Source of the DNA: Plotosus lineatus
Lineage: Eukaryota > Chordata > Actinopteri > Siluriformes > Plotosidae
Assembly: GCA_024760905.1 (NCBI GenBank)
Contig: CM045732.1
Span: 52,057,996-52,121,995, forward strand
Direction: 5' to 3'
DNA length: 64,000 nucleotides
This document shows positions 44,290 through 55,384 of this stretch, piece by piece. How positions within the stretch are numbered: the first letter of the stretch is position 1; every line of letters begins with the position of its first letter. The translations under genes were made by a program, and so were the position numbers. The notes beneath the pieces were generated by a model, which did not search any database, was not told where the DNA came from, and was given only the letters and a program-made list of their open reading frames with translations.

Positions 44290-45024
44290 ATGCAAATGAT
44301 CAATACAAAATTCATACCGGATCGGTCGAGGCCCGGGTTAACAACGACCGCCATCAGTGCTGTCAACCAACAGGGTGCTGATGGAAATTGGACTACTGTT
44401 GGTCGAAGACGTCGAAGAAGGAGAGGCGGGAGGCGTGTCCGTAGGCAGAGAGAGAAGAGGAAATGCGTGAGCCTCGGACTGAGAGTAGGGACTTTGAATG
44501 TTGGAACTATGCAAGGAAAAGATAGGGAGCTGGCTGACATGATGCAGAGGAGGAAGGTGGACATACTGTGTGTTCAGGAGACAAGGTGGAAAGGTAGAAA
44601 GGCTAAAAGCTTAGGAGCAGGGTTTAAACTGTTTTATAATGGTGTGGATGGGAAGAGAAATGGCGTAGGAGTCATCTTGAAGGAGGGGTTTGTCAGGAAT
44701 GTTCTAGAAGTGAAAAGAGTCTCAGACAGAGTGATGAGTCTCAAGTTAGAAATTGAAGGCGTGATAGTCAATGTTGTTAGTGCTTATGCCCCACAGGCAG
44801 GATGTAAGCTAGAAGAGAAGGAGAGATTCTGGAGTGAGTTAGATGAAGTGATGCAGAGTACCCCCAGAGGTGAAAGAGTGGTCATTGGAGCAGACTTCAA
44901 TGGACATGTTGGTGCAGGCAACAGAGGGGACGAGGAAGTGATGGGCAGGTTTGGTATCCAGGACAGGAACACAGAAGGACAGATGTTGATCGATTTTGCA
45001 AAAGGATGGAAATGGCTGTGGTGA
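44290..45024 (+). pseudogene. RTE ORF, endonuclease part (before the frameshift)
   Basis: 244 codons. Basic stretch at residues 39-46, then AP-endonuclease-like motifs: TLNVG (68-72), QETRW (96-100), SAYAPQ (164-169) and GADFNGHVG (200-208). The frame runs off into GWKWLW after DFAK. The 1,245-bp copy at 29376 has one more A at the same place (GCAAAAAGGATGG against GCAAAAGGATGG here) and stays in frame, so a single A loss caused the break. The remaining endonuclease residues lie in the next frame. The start codon is uncertain because the 5' part overlaps A-rich leader. Confidence 0.92.
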
Positions 45025-47285
45025 ATACTTTCTTCAAGAAGAAACAGAAGCATAGGGTGACTTATGAAAGCGGAGGTAAGAGCACACAGGTAGACTACAT
45101 CTTGTGTAGGCGATGTAATTTGAAGGAAGTCAGTGACTGCAAAGTAGTAGTGGGTGAGAGTGTTGCCAAACAGCATAGGATGGTGGTGTGCAGGATGACA
45201 CTGATGGTGAGAAAGGTGAAAAAGGCAAAGGTAGAGCAGAAGACAAAGTGGTGGAGGCTGAAAAAGGAAGAGTGTCGTGTTGTCTTCAAGGAGGAGTTGA
45301 AACAGGCTTTGGGTAGTCAGGAAGTGCTTCCAGAGGACTGGACAACCACAGCCAATGTGATCAGGGAGACCGGTAGGAGAGTACTTGGTGTGTCCTCTGG
45401 AAGGAAAGTAGATAAGGAAGCTTGGTGGTGGAATGAGGAAGTGCAGGAGTGTGTACAAAAGAAGAGGTTAGCCAAGAAGAAGTGGGACATTGAGAGGACC
45501 GAAGAGAGTAAACAGGAGTACAGGGAGACACAGCGTAAGGCGAAGGTAGCAGTGTCAAAGGCCAAACAGAGGGCGTATGATGACTTGTATGATAGGTTGA
45601 ACAGTAAGGAGGGAGAAAATGATCTATACAGGTTAGCACAGCAGAGAAATAGAGATGGGAAAGACGTGCAGCAAGTTAGAGTGATAAAGGACAGAGAGGG
45701 AAATGTATTGACTGATGACAGAAGTGTGCTGGGAAGATGGAAAGAGTACTTTGAAGAGCTGATGAATGAGGAAAATGAGAGAGAAAAAAGAGTAGAAGGG
45801 GTGACCGTTGAGGAGCAGGAAGTAGCAAAGATTAGTAAGGGAGAAGTGAGGAGGGCATTGAAGAGGATGAAGAGTGGAAAGGCAGTTGGCCCTGATGACA
45901 TACCAGTTGAGGTATGGAAGTGTCTAGGGGAGGTAGCAGTAGATTTTCTGACAAGAATATTCAACAAGGTCTTAGAAAGTAAGCAGATGCCAGAGGAATG
46001 GAGGAGAAGTGTGCTTGTGCCCATTTTTAAGAACAGGGGCGATGTACAGAGTTGTGGCAACTACAGAGGGATAAAGTTGATGAGCCATACAATGAAGCTA
46101 TGGGAAAGAATAGTGGAAGCAAGACTAAGGGCAGAGGTCAGCATTTGTGAACAACAGTTTGGTTTCATGCCAAGAAAGAGCACCACAGATGCAGTGTTTG
46201 CTTTGAGGATGTTAATAGAGAAGTACAGAGAAGGTCAGAAGGAGCTGCATTGTGCCTTTGTGGATCTGGAGAAAGCATATGACAGGGTGCCGAGAGAAGA
46301 ACTGTGGTATTGTATGAGGAAGTCTGGAGTGACAGAGAAGTATGTTAGAGTGGTGCAGGACATGTATGATAGATGTAAGACAGTGGTGAGGTGTGCTGTC
46401 GGTGTGACAGAAGAGTTCAAGGTGGAGGTGGGACTGCATCAAGGGTCAGCTCTCAGCCCCTTCTTGTTTGCTATGGTGATGGACAGGCTAACAGATGAGG
46501 TTAGACAAGAATCTCCATGGACTATGATGTTTGCAGATGACATAGTGATCTGTAGTGAGAGCAGAGACCAAGTGGAGGAAAATCTAGAGAGGTGGATGTA
46601 TGCCCTGGAAAGGAGGGGATTGAAGGTTCGTCTTAGTAAGACAGAATACATGTGTGTGAACGACAAGGACCCAAGAGGAACTTTGAGGTTACAGGGGGCA
46701 GAGATAAAGAAGGTGGAGGATTTTAAGTACTTAGGCTCAACAATCCAGAGCAATGGAGAGTGTGGAAAAGAGGTGAAGAAGCGCGTGCAGGCAGGTTGGA
46801 ATGGATGGAGAAAAGTGTCCGGTGTGATGTGTGATAGGAGAGTATCGGCAAGAATGAAGGGAAAAGTGTACAAGACGGTGATGAGGCCAGCAATGTTGTA
46901 TGGTTTAGAGACAGTGGCCCTGGGGAAAAGACAGGAGTCAGAGGTGGCGGTAGCAGAGATGAAAATGTTGAGGTTCTCTTTGGGAGTAACGAGGATGGAT
47001 AGGATCAGAAATGAGTACATCAGAGGGACAGCACATGTTAGATGTTTTGGAGACAAAGTCAGAGAGGCTAGATTGAGATGGTTTGGACATGTACAGAGGA
47101 GGGATAGTGAGTATATTGGCCGTAGGATGCTGAGGTTGGAACTACCAGGCAAAAGGCCCAGAGGAAGACCAAAGAGAAGATTTATGGATGCAGTGAAGGC
47201 GGACATGAAGGTCGTTAGAGTAAGAGTAGAAGATGCAGAGGATAGGGAGAGATGGAGGCAGATCATTTGCTGTGGCGACCCCTGA
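45006..47285 (+). pseudogene. RTE ORF, endonuclease end plus reverse transcriptase
   Basis: 759 codons open without a stop. Residues ~15-60 finish the endonuclease (STQVDYILCRRC and AKQHRMVV). The RT runs about 290-560: KSGKAVGPDDIPVEVWK, GNYRGIKLMSHTMKLWERIV, AFVDLEKAYD (Asp ~420), LHQGSALSPFLFAMVMDRL and MMFADDIVI (FADD at 509-512), followed by YLGSTIQ. The C-terminus reads MLRFSLGVTRMDRIRNEYIR, LRWFGHVQRRD and KRPRGRPKRRFMD, typical of RTE elements. No RNase H domain. Catalytic RT residues are intact; only the frameshift upstream disables it. The start used is simply the first ATG in frame. Confidence 0.93.
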
Positions 47286-47314
47286 AGGGAACAGCCGAAA
47301 GGAAAAGAAGAAGA

Positions 47315-47316
<2 letters not shown>

Positions 47317-47348
<32 letters not shown>
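47317..47348 (+). repeat. (TA)n at the RTE 3' junction
   Basis: Perfect run directly after the LINE tail. Confidence 0.95.
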
Positions 47349-47351
<3 letters not shown>

Positions 47352-47356
47352 ATATT

Positions 47357-47648
47357 GTTAAGGTAAAGTCCTTTGGGGTTTTTAAACCAGAGCGGCTCAT
47401 CGAACCAGTGCTTATCCCCGGTTTCCATAGCGTGAAGTGGCCAGGAATTCAAATGGGAAGCTAGTCCATCGCAGGTTACCTTCCCAGTATATTTTTACCG
47501 GTACCCATTTATACTGCTGGGTGAACAGAGGCACACTTGTGCATAAGACCTTGCCTAGGGGTCTTAGCACAGTGGGGGTCGAACTGGGATTTGAACACAC
47601 AACCTCCCGATCATGAGTGCAGCACCCTAACTACACCACCGCCCCCCA
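47357..47648 (-). mobile_element. tRNA-derived SINE D
   Basis: Same blocks as the copies at 7742 and 10291 (GGTTACCTTCCCAGTATATT, GTACCCATTTATACTGCTGG); small deletion in the 'aggagttgaactcctgg' area. Confidence 0.88.
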
Positions 47649-47650
47649 AC

Positions 47651-47652
<2 letters not shown>

Positions 47653-47692
<40 letters not shown>
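47653..47692 (+). repeat. (CA)n microsatellite
   Basis: CA-rich run between the SINE D head and the next element. Confidence 0.95.
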
Positions 47693-47693
<1 letters not shown>

Positions 47694-47871
47694 GGTACCT
47701 CGACTTGGAGGAGTGTCCCTAATAATGAATTTTTCATTATACGAGCTTCAATCCCACCAAAAATCTGCACAAACCCACGATCAAATTTTCTACTCACGAG
47801 CTCTGCTGGGCTTTCCCAGGTTGATTAGCCTTGTATTACTTCTGCGTGTATTCCTCTGTGCTCTGAGAACC

Positions 47872-48150
47872 AGTGCTCCTCAATTTTTTTTCTGTTATGC
47901 CCCCTATAGGAAGGACCCCGCGCGACTGTAAATAGTGTTTACTGCACTTCATATCGTTTGCTCCATGCCTTTTCCGTACACCACAGAAATCAGTGAGAGC
48001 CCCACTTCCCGTTTTATACGTACGATTGCGCATCCTCTGCACTAGATGGCAGTAGCGCTCCCACTGCCATGCGCTACACGAGATGGCAGTGAAAGCGCCA
48101 CTGCCATCTAGTGTAGAGGATGCGCAATCACAATTATAAAGCGTGTCCAC
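47872..48150. mobile_element. hAT MITE relative, right end lost, with hairpin
   Basis: Begins CAGTGCTCCTCAATTTTTTT and shares GTTTACTGCACTTYATATCG then TTTGCT with the intact MITE at 61948-62547. The two share further short blocks (CACTGCCA, GCAAT). Confidence 0.6.
48024..48129. repeat. 47-bp-arm near-palindrome
   Basis: Arms 48024-48070 and 48083-48129 (GATTGCGCATCCTCT, CACTAGATGGCAGT, GCGCT) pair with about four mismatches across a 12-bp spacer. Probably an inverted duplication inside the hAT MITE. Confidence 0.9.
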
Positions 48151-48317
48151 CAGTTTATTGACTGATTGTTTATTTTTTCTTTATTATTATTTGTTGTTAA
48201 TTACAGTATTATTAATGTACATGTGTTATTATTGTGATAATGTTTATTGTTACATGTTTATCTTAAATATATTACATCAAAAACACATGCTTGTGTCAGG
48301 TTATATGAGTTATATAA

Positions 48318-48530
48318 AGGGCAGTGGTGGTCTAGTGGTAAGGGTGCAGGATTGCCGATCTTAAGGTTGGGGGTTCAAGTCCCCACAGGGTTGTCACTGT
48401 CCCCCCCAGTGTAGCGAACTGGGTCACCAAAGGCTGGCCATGTCTCTCACTGTCTATAGTGAGAGGCATGTAAAAGAACCATTGCTGACTTTCGTAAAGA
48501 GTAGGCTGCAAAGCCGTCAGTGTGTTTCTA
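48318..48530 (+). mobile_element. H1 SINE with unusual or missing tail
   Basis: H1 head and body are complete up to GTGTGTTTCT. After that neither tail A nor tail B follows; instead CGACCTGGAGAGGGATGGGC and an unfamiliar ~85-bp GC-rich stretch. Confidence 0.85.
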
Positions 48531-48761
48531 CGACCTGGAGAGGGATGGGCACTGCCAGGCCTAATGAGCCCAAGTCTCGCCATGAAGGCGCCCCAACGAC
48601 ATCCCCGGATGTTAAGGGGTAACTGAAGATACGAGTTTGGGAGGGGGTTGAAATGGATTATGTCATCGGTTTTCTATTATTTCTTAAGGGAATTTTTTGT
48701 TTTATCTAACAAACGTTTCTACTCACGAGCTTGCCCTCAGAACAGATTGATTTCGTAAGTG

Positions 48762-48783
48762 TATATATATATATATATATACA

Positions 48784-48821
<38 letters not shown>
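48762..48821 (+). repeat. (TA)n/(GT)n microsatellite
   Basis: TA run followed by ACACACG and a GT run; partly self-complementary. Confidence 0.95.
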
Positions 48822-48822
<1 letters not shown>

Positions 48823-48945
48823 TGGCCTTGCAAGCTGTCTATGGGAGTGGCAGCTTATCATAGGTCACAAGGTTGTAACTGGAGATACTTGAGCTGTGAG
48901 GCAGCAATGCCACCTGTTGTGCCACCATAGTGCTCTGTTTGATGA
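48822..48945 (-). mobile_element. SINE C remnant
   Basis: Ends with TGTTGTGCCACCATAGTGCT, a degraded SINE C head complement. Weak. Confidence 0.35.
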
Positions 48946-49480
48946 CTATAAAAACATACTTGAATGTAATAAAAAAACAAGTTCAGAATGTTTCTTCCCC
49001 TCTCAACCTTTGTTTAAGCTTAAAATGTGTATGTTTGGTTTACAGGAAATGGTCATGAACCTGCTTTTCTTGACATGTTCTTGGTGATGTGAATGCTTCA
49101 ATGTGTGAAAATGTACTTGGGTGTTATGAAGTGTTTACTGTACTTAATATAACTTCTAAGCCATCTGATTGAAGATTTACAAGAGGTCTGACTGTCAGAC
49201 TGTGCCAAATCAAATGCAGAATAATCTTAAATTATTATTTCTTGAGGAACTATACAGCACGATAAAAAGCTAAAAGATGAGACAAAGGACAAAACATGTA
49301 GAAGAACTCACTCACCCAGTTCCCATTGTGCACCCATGATGCACTGCACCATTTTCATAATTTCTGTTACAGTGCATCCTTTTACCCAAGAGGGCTGCAA
49401 GGCCCCTGCAGAACCTGTTCTCCAGGAAAAACACGTGCCACTGTAGACATAGAGATTAATAAACATATATACTTGCTGGC
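48946..49480. other. Spacer
   Basis: Nothing recognised. Confidence 0.3.
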
Positions 49481-49555
49481 GTAGTGGTTAGCTGTTTTTT
49501 TCTTTTCTTTTTTCTTAATACAGTATTAATATAGTAAAACAAAACAATATATATA

Positions 49556-49558
<3 letters not shown>

Positions 49559-49618
<60 letters not shown>
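49559..49618 (+). repeat. (TA)n at an RTE 5' junction
   Basis: About 29 units directly preceding the third RTE copy. Confidence 0.95.
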
Positions 49619-49620
<2 letters not shown>

Positions 49621-50643
49621 GCAGCCGTGAGGGGGGGGCACAAAGCAGTGTTGCCAAACAGCATAGGGCATAGGATGGTGGTGTGCAGGATGACGCTGAT
49701 GGTGACGAAAGTGAAGAAGGCGAAGGCAAAGCAGAAGACAAAGTGGTGGAAGCTGAAAAAGGAGGAGGGCCGTGTGGTCTTGAAGGAGGAGTTGAAACAG
49801 GCTTTGGATGGTCAGGAAGTGCTTCCAGATGACTGAACAACCACAGCAAATGTGATCAGGGAGACATGTAGGAGAGTACTTGGTGTGTCCTCTGGAAGGA
49901 ACGTAGATAAGGAGACTTGGTGGTGGAATGAGGAAGTGCAGGAGTGTGTACAAAGGAAGAGGTTAGCTAAGTAGAAGTGCGACATTGAGAGGACTGAAGA
50001 GAGTAAACAGGAGTACAGGGAGACACAGCGTAAGGCGAAATAGTGGTGTCAAAGGCCAAACAGAGGGCGTATGATGACTTGTATGATAGGTTGGACAGTA
50101 AGGAGGGAGAAAATGATTTATACAGGTTGGCACAGCAGAGAAATAGAGATGGGGAGGAGGTAGCAAAAGGATTAAACAAACAGGAAGTAGCAAAGATTAG
50201 TAAGGATGAAGTGAGGAGGGCATTGAAGAGGATGAAGAGTGGAAAGGCAGTTGGTCCTGATGACATACTGGTGGAGGTATGGAAGAGTCTAGGAGAGGTA
50301 GCAGTAGATTTCCTGTCAAGGTCTTAGAGAGTGAGAGGGTGCCGGAGGAATGGAGGAGAAGTGTGCTTGTGCCAATTTTTAAGAACAAGAGAGATGCGCA
50401 GAGTTGTGGAAACTACAGAGGGATAAAGTTGATGAGCCATACAATGAAGTTATGGGAAAGAATAGTGGAAGCTAGACTAAGGGCAGAGGTCAGCATTTGT
50501 GAACAACAGTTTGGGTTCATGCCAAGAAAGAGCACCACAGATGCAGTGTTTGCTTTGAGGATGTTAATAGAGAAGTACAGAGAAGGTCAGAGGGAGCTGC
50601 ATTGTGCCTTTGTGGATCTGGAGAAAGCATATGACAGGGTGCC
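49619..50643 (+). pseudogene. RTE LINE, third copy, internally deleted and truncated
   Basis: Starts at the RTE 5' end (ATGCAGCCGTGAGGGGGGG), jumps after ~30 bp to the endonuclease end (GCCAAACAGCATAGG...), then follows the RTE to AFVDLEKAYDRVP, where it stops at 50643. A further ~150-bp deletion lies near 50165, and several frameshifts and stops occur (for example TGA at 49834). The YADD-box region and 3' end are missing. Confidence 0.92.
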
Positions 50644-50653
50644 ATATGACGGC

Positions 50654-51200
50654 CTTCAGGGAGGACCGGAGCGCAGCCGATAGCAAAAAGGCCCTTTGGG
50701 GAAAAAAATGCGGCCATTTTGTTTGCCCGCCACTTCAAAGTTAGATGTTCCACATTCACATTCTCAGAGCAAGATTTAGAGATAATCTACATTGAGTACA
50801 CCAGGTTTATTTAACGAAAAAGCCCGTTGTTCTACCACGGGCCTTGTTGCTATCGGCTGCGCTCCATTCCTCCCTGAAGCCCCTGTAGTCGGCTGGTGTA
50901 ATCGCCTCGTCGGGTGTACTCTCCTTGAGCCATGTTTCACAGAAACAGCATGGAGCAGTCCTGTAGCTCCGTCTGCGCTGCAATCCGAGCATGAAGCTCG
51001 TCCATCTTGTTTCGCAGAGACTGAACATTTTCAAGCAGTATGACCGAAAGTGCGAACCTTCCACTGCTCACCAAGCGCCTGAATCGTCATTTGGCCCCTT
51101 CCCGCCTGCTACATCTCTGCCTGAGCTTATTGTTAGTCTGGGTGCGGCTAGCATTGAGCTACTATGGCATATTAGCTCAGGATAGGAGTTGAGAATGCTC
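50654..51200 (-). pseudogene. LINE endonuclease N-terminal fragment (CR1/L2/Rex1-like)
   Basis: The minus strand reads NVQSLRNKMDELHARIAAQT then ELQDCSMLFL, and after a one-base frame change CETWLKESTPDEAITPADYR then GFREEWSAADSNKARGRTTG. This is the usual endonuclease start of Jockey-group LINEs ('NVRSLRNKxDEL', 'ETWL', 'GGxxxxV'). Part of it, 50839-50879, returns inverted at 50654-50694. No RT follows. It abuts the end of the RTE fragment. Confidence 0.75.
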
Positions 51201-51379
51201 AGTTCTATTTGCTCTCATAGCTGTAGAAGGGTCGCTTGGTCATAGAAGTGCATAGTGCAAAAAACAAACAAACAACAACATACAGAACAATTTAAAACGA
51301 ACAAAGAAACAATTTGACTCTGAGAACTCCACAATGTGGCCCTCTAGGCAGTACCATCTTGGAGACGTCACGTTCAATG

Positions 51380-51881
51380 TAAAAGAACATGAAGCAAAAA
51401 TGATTCAAGTTTATCCTTTTGGTATCGTTTGTTAAACATGCTACAGAACATATAATCTCACACACAAACATTCTAAACATTAACTTATGTACTGTACTGG
51501 AATAATAATTGAAAAAGACTTTAATGCTAGTGCTTTACACCAGTTAAGACGATTATTCCTCTTCAGGCACTTCAGAGGAAACTGTCATTTCTTCTGGAGA
51601 AAGTCTTATTTCTTCAGAAGAGACATCCAACGTCGTTACCTTTTTCTGGCGCTTAGCCAGCATTTGAGTGGCATCATAGAGCTTAACTGGTAATTAAAAC
51701 ACACTAAAAAAGGCTCATTGACAACTTGTGCGTGAATGAGGGAAAAGGGGCGTATACATCATCTCAACCAATCAGCAGGAAGGAGAACAGCCATTGGCTG
51801 AATTTTAATCACGTGACAGTTGCTCGGCAATCCGCGAATAGTCAAGACCGCGAGTGAAAAACCGCACTCAAGGGCCTACTG
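51380..51881. mobile_element. Right half of a Tigger-like transposon (relative of 42685-44114)
   Basis: Collinear with 43607-44114: CTAAACATTAACTTATGTAC, CACTTCAGAGGAAACTGTCA, CAACCAATCAGCAGGAAGGA and end AAGGGCCTACTG followed by TA. The minus strand reads AKRQKKVTTLDVSSEEIRLS. The left half is absent. Confidence 0.82.
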
Positions 51882-52026
51882 TATTACATTTAACCAGTAT
51901 GCTCCCACTCCACACCATGAGATTGTAGCTGAGTGATTGTCTTCACTCAATCCAGAGTAGTTAATGTTCTATGACTTGTTTAATCTGTAGATTACAGTTT
52001 TATGTAAACCTAGAGGAGGGAACATG

Positions 52027-52340
52027 GAGGCCCAGTGGTAGGGTGCTGGCTGACTGATCCAGAGGTCAGGGGTTTATGCCTCACTGTCACCAAGTTGTTA
52101 TTGCTGTCCCCCAGTGCAGATTATCAAAGGTTAGCCATGTCTCTCACTGTCTGTGGTGAACATGGAAAAGAACTATTTGTAAAGAATCGGCCACTGGGTT
52201 GTGGTCAGCATATTTCTGCCCTGTGATGACCTGGCGAGCTGGCGATGGTGTACTCTGCCTAAAACTGAGTTTGCTGAGATGAGCACCAGGCTCCCACGAC
52301 CCTGATGAAGTGATGCAGAGGATGAACAGTAAACCTGGAG
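52027..52340 (+). mobile_element. tRNA-derived SINE H1/A, old
   Basis: Degraded head (GGCCCAGTGGTAGGGTGCTG), body with a deletion, and tail A (GATGACCTGGCGAGCTGGCG). Confidence 0.75.
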
Positions 52341-52616
52341 GATGAAAACAGATACACTACAGCAAGACAACAAAGTATTCAGTGTATTTTAGTCAGGCTG
52401 GAGAACTGAATGATGGTTTTATATAATACTCAGTTAATGTGGTACATTGATATAGACATGAATGGTTCTTTATTCTCATAACATTTTTGTAATACTGAAT
52501 TATCACGAGTCATGAATATGTTGTGTCCCTATGAATATGTCTCCCTAGTTACAGTATGGTATACTGCACCACAAGGTGTTCAGATGTTGTTTAAATTCAG
52601 GGAAAGTTCACATATA

Positions 52617-52780
52617 TTGATCAGCCATAACATTAAGCACATCATAAGCACCGATAGGTAAAGTGAATAACACAGATTGTTGTGTTACGGTGGCACCTGC
52701 CAAAAAAAAGTGTAATGCATTGGCAGCACGTGAACAGTCGGTATGTTTAAACCAATAATGTTCCTATGAAAACAACAGGG
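52617..52780 (+). mobile_element. Tc1-like 5' end fragment
   Basis: TGATCAGCCATAACATTAAG, CCGATAGGTAAAGTGAATAA and CGGTGGCACCTGCC match the start of a common teleost Tc1 (from memory). No transposase follows. Confidence 0.6.
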
Positions 52781-53778
52781 ATAAAACGCCAAGTTTCCAG
52801 TTTCATGATGGATTCAAATTCCTAAGGATGCAGCAAACCTTAATGACAGTTTAACAACTGTGAAGTGACACAAACTCAGCCCTTGTTCATCATCTTATAC
52901 ATCAGCACAAGTTCAAGAGTTTATTTCTCACACCCAGGTTGAGTCTACCCCTGTGGTCAAAGCAGAGTTGCTTGGTGGGCCTGGCAGATTCTCGAGCCAC
53001 CCAAGCAGACAAGATGGCAACAATCTCCTGCACATGGCCAAATATATCAAGAGTGAAATTTGACAATGCAAATCAATAAATTATGAGATTAGTTACAAAT
53101 GGATAAAACATGATTATTATATATTACAACAGAAATATTCCAAAACTAATTTGGGCTTCTGAATATTAAAATAAACATTGAGACAAATATGAAATTAGAA
53201 GCAACATTTTTACAATTGGTGAAATTGTTTTTTTTTTTGTCTACAGAGCATACACAATGTATACATGATCAGAAAGAAGTATAAAAAAATAAACATTCCA
53301 GATAAAATAATCTTCTGCCAAAAAAAATAACAGAAAACTAAGAATAATTTGCAGAGATGAAGTGGTGTTTGTCTGCTGGAAATAACATCAGCTTATTTAA
53401 TTCCAGTACACTTCATTTTGCTTTTAATTTAAAGTCCATTTTACTGTAATTTTTAAAAAATTGCTTTTTTTAAAGCCTCTAAATATAATGCTTTCAATAA
53501 ACAAGAAAACACTGAAATGCAGCATTTTGTGGCATTTTTGTTTCAGACAGAATCCTTTTCGCTCCGTGTTCAAATAAGCAATATGATAATAAAATATAAA
53601 TGTTTTGAAATTATAATTCTTTGTTTGAAATGAAATGTTTGTTTTTGATTATACAGTATTTTAAACCCTGAAGCAGAGAACTACTGTAATCTAGATAACA
53701 GATGAATTCTCTCCAGCAGATGACGCTATTGCTGCTGGATTCTCTGTGTTCAGGTATCAGGGCACAGGCTGGGATTTC
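52781..53778. other. AT-rich spacer
   Basis: Nothing recognised. Confidence 0.35.
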
Positions 53779-54209
<431 letters not shown>

Positions 54210-54307
54210 AGAAATTATTTCTACAATTGATAAACTACTGGACTTATTTTTTTGTTTATTTTATTATTAATCCATCTATCTATCTTTTATTCTTCCTCTT
54301 CCTCTAC

Positions 54308-54339
<32 letters not shown>

Positions 54340-54342
54340 GTA

Positions 54343-54397
<55 letters not shown>

Positions 54398-54412
54398 TAA
54401 TAATAATAATAT
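54308..54412 (+). repeat. (TTA)n/(TAA)n microsatellite
   Basis: TTA run, then TAA run: inverted halves that could fold back. Confidence 0.95.
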
Positions 54413-55384
54413 ACAAAACTGTTTTTACAAAATTCAGGTTTTTATTTATTATAAGATGTTTTATATTTGTCTTTTGGGTGAATTATATCAAAGATTTTAA
54501 AGATCATTAAGGAAACCGTGTTATATAAGTTCAGGTTGTTTTTTTTTTTCTTTCATGTCATTATCTTAATTAGTCTCACAAAGGCCTCTGAAGTATGACT
54601 GGAACCAATTAATTGATTTAAATGGTTCATTTGCAGCGAAATAAACAAAACATCAATCCCTAGACAGAACACAGAAGGCGCCATCCAGCACAGAAAACAA
54701 TTGTGCAATGTTGAAAATTAGAGGAAAAATGCACTTGTAGCCCTGATGAGATTACAGTGGTCCACAGAATTACACATATATAAATCACCAGCTTTGTATC
54801 AGATCAACATGAGCTACAGTAGGACAACATTTGGGAACTTGGCTGTTTCAAGTTGTTTTTTGTTGTCATTCATGAGCTGTGTGGTAACGAAGGAGTGTAA
54901 CCAAACCACATCCGACACCACTGAGCTTGGTATGCTCTTTCAACAAGTGGAGTCACACTCATTGAGACTCAGCAGGCTACATAATTCGGGCCCAGTGTTA
55001 CCCACTGTTTCTCTGTGTGTGAACAGCTAAACTTTTTTGTGGCTAACCAGAGGCCAGCAGCAAAGGCAGACACACTCACTGCAAAACACAATGCAAGTGT
55101 GCATGTCATTTGAAGCAAGCCAACACACATGCACAAACCCATGCTCAGTAAACTTTTTATGTGAATATTTTCATCTATAATAGTTTGCATATTTATGCAC
55201 AGACACAGAATTAAGTCTGATAATTAGCATTATTGCAAAAAAAACCAAAAAACAAAACATGTGAATAATCTGAATCCACAGAGTGTTACTGTATCTGTTA
55301 TCGAACGAGTATGCTAATTTTGAAAAGAGAACAGTAAAGAGATCACACACATTTTAAAAATGTGAAAGCAAAAAAAAATATATT
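54413..55384. other. Spacer with one weak short ORF
   Basis: An in-frame ATG at 54809 gives 73 residues starting MSYSRTTFGNLAVSSCFLLS, with a hydrophobic stretch and a following NQTT site. It looks a little like a secreted-protein first exon, but I recognise no family and see no clear gene context. Confidence 0.15.

Larger units (their letters stand above)
44160..47316 (+). mobile_element. Near-full-length RTE-clade LINE
   Basis: A 3,157-bp unit with 5' start ATGCAGCCATGAGGCGG and 3' end GACCCCTGAAGGGAACAGCC then (GAAAAG)(AAG)n. It encodes endonuclease and reverse transcriptase in one ORF, broken by a single-base deletion near 45000. It sits between two (TA)n tracts, so the TSD cannot be separated from the target microsatellite. 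Confidence 0.95.
47694..48760. mobile_element. Decayed Tigger-like element hosting other insertions
   Basis: TGGTACCTCGACTTGGAGG at the left resembles a Tigger end; GAACAGATTGATTTCGTAAG at the right resembles the inner part of the opposite end, cut off by a (TA)n tract. ACTCACGAGCT recurs near both sides. An hAT MITE remnant and an H1 SINE lie within. Confidence 0.5.

Noticed and set aside
45317..46060. Long minus-strand open frame (247 codons) opposite the RTE reverse transcriptase
   Set aside because: It is the shadow of the A/G-rich sense strand of the LINE; composition is Ser/Leu/Thr-rich with no domain. The same applies to 44784-45458, 46439-47452 and 29992-30885.
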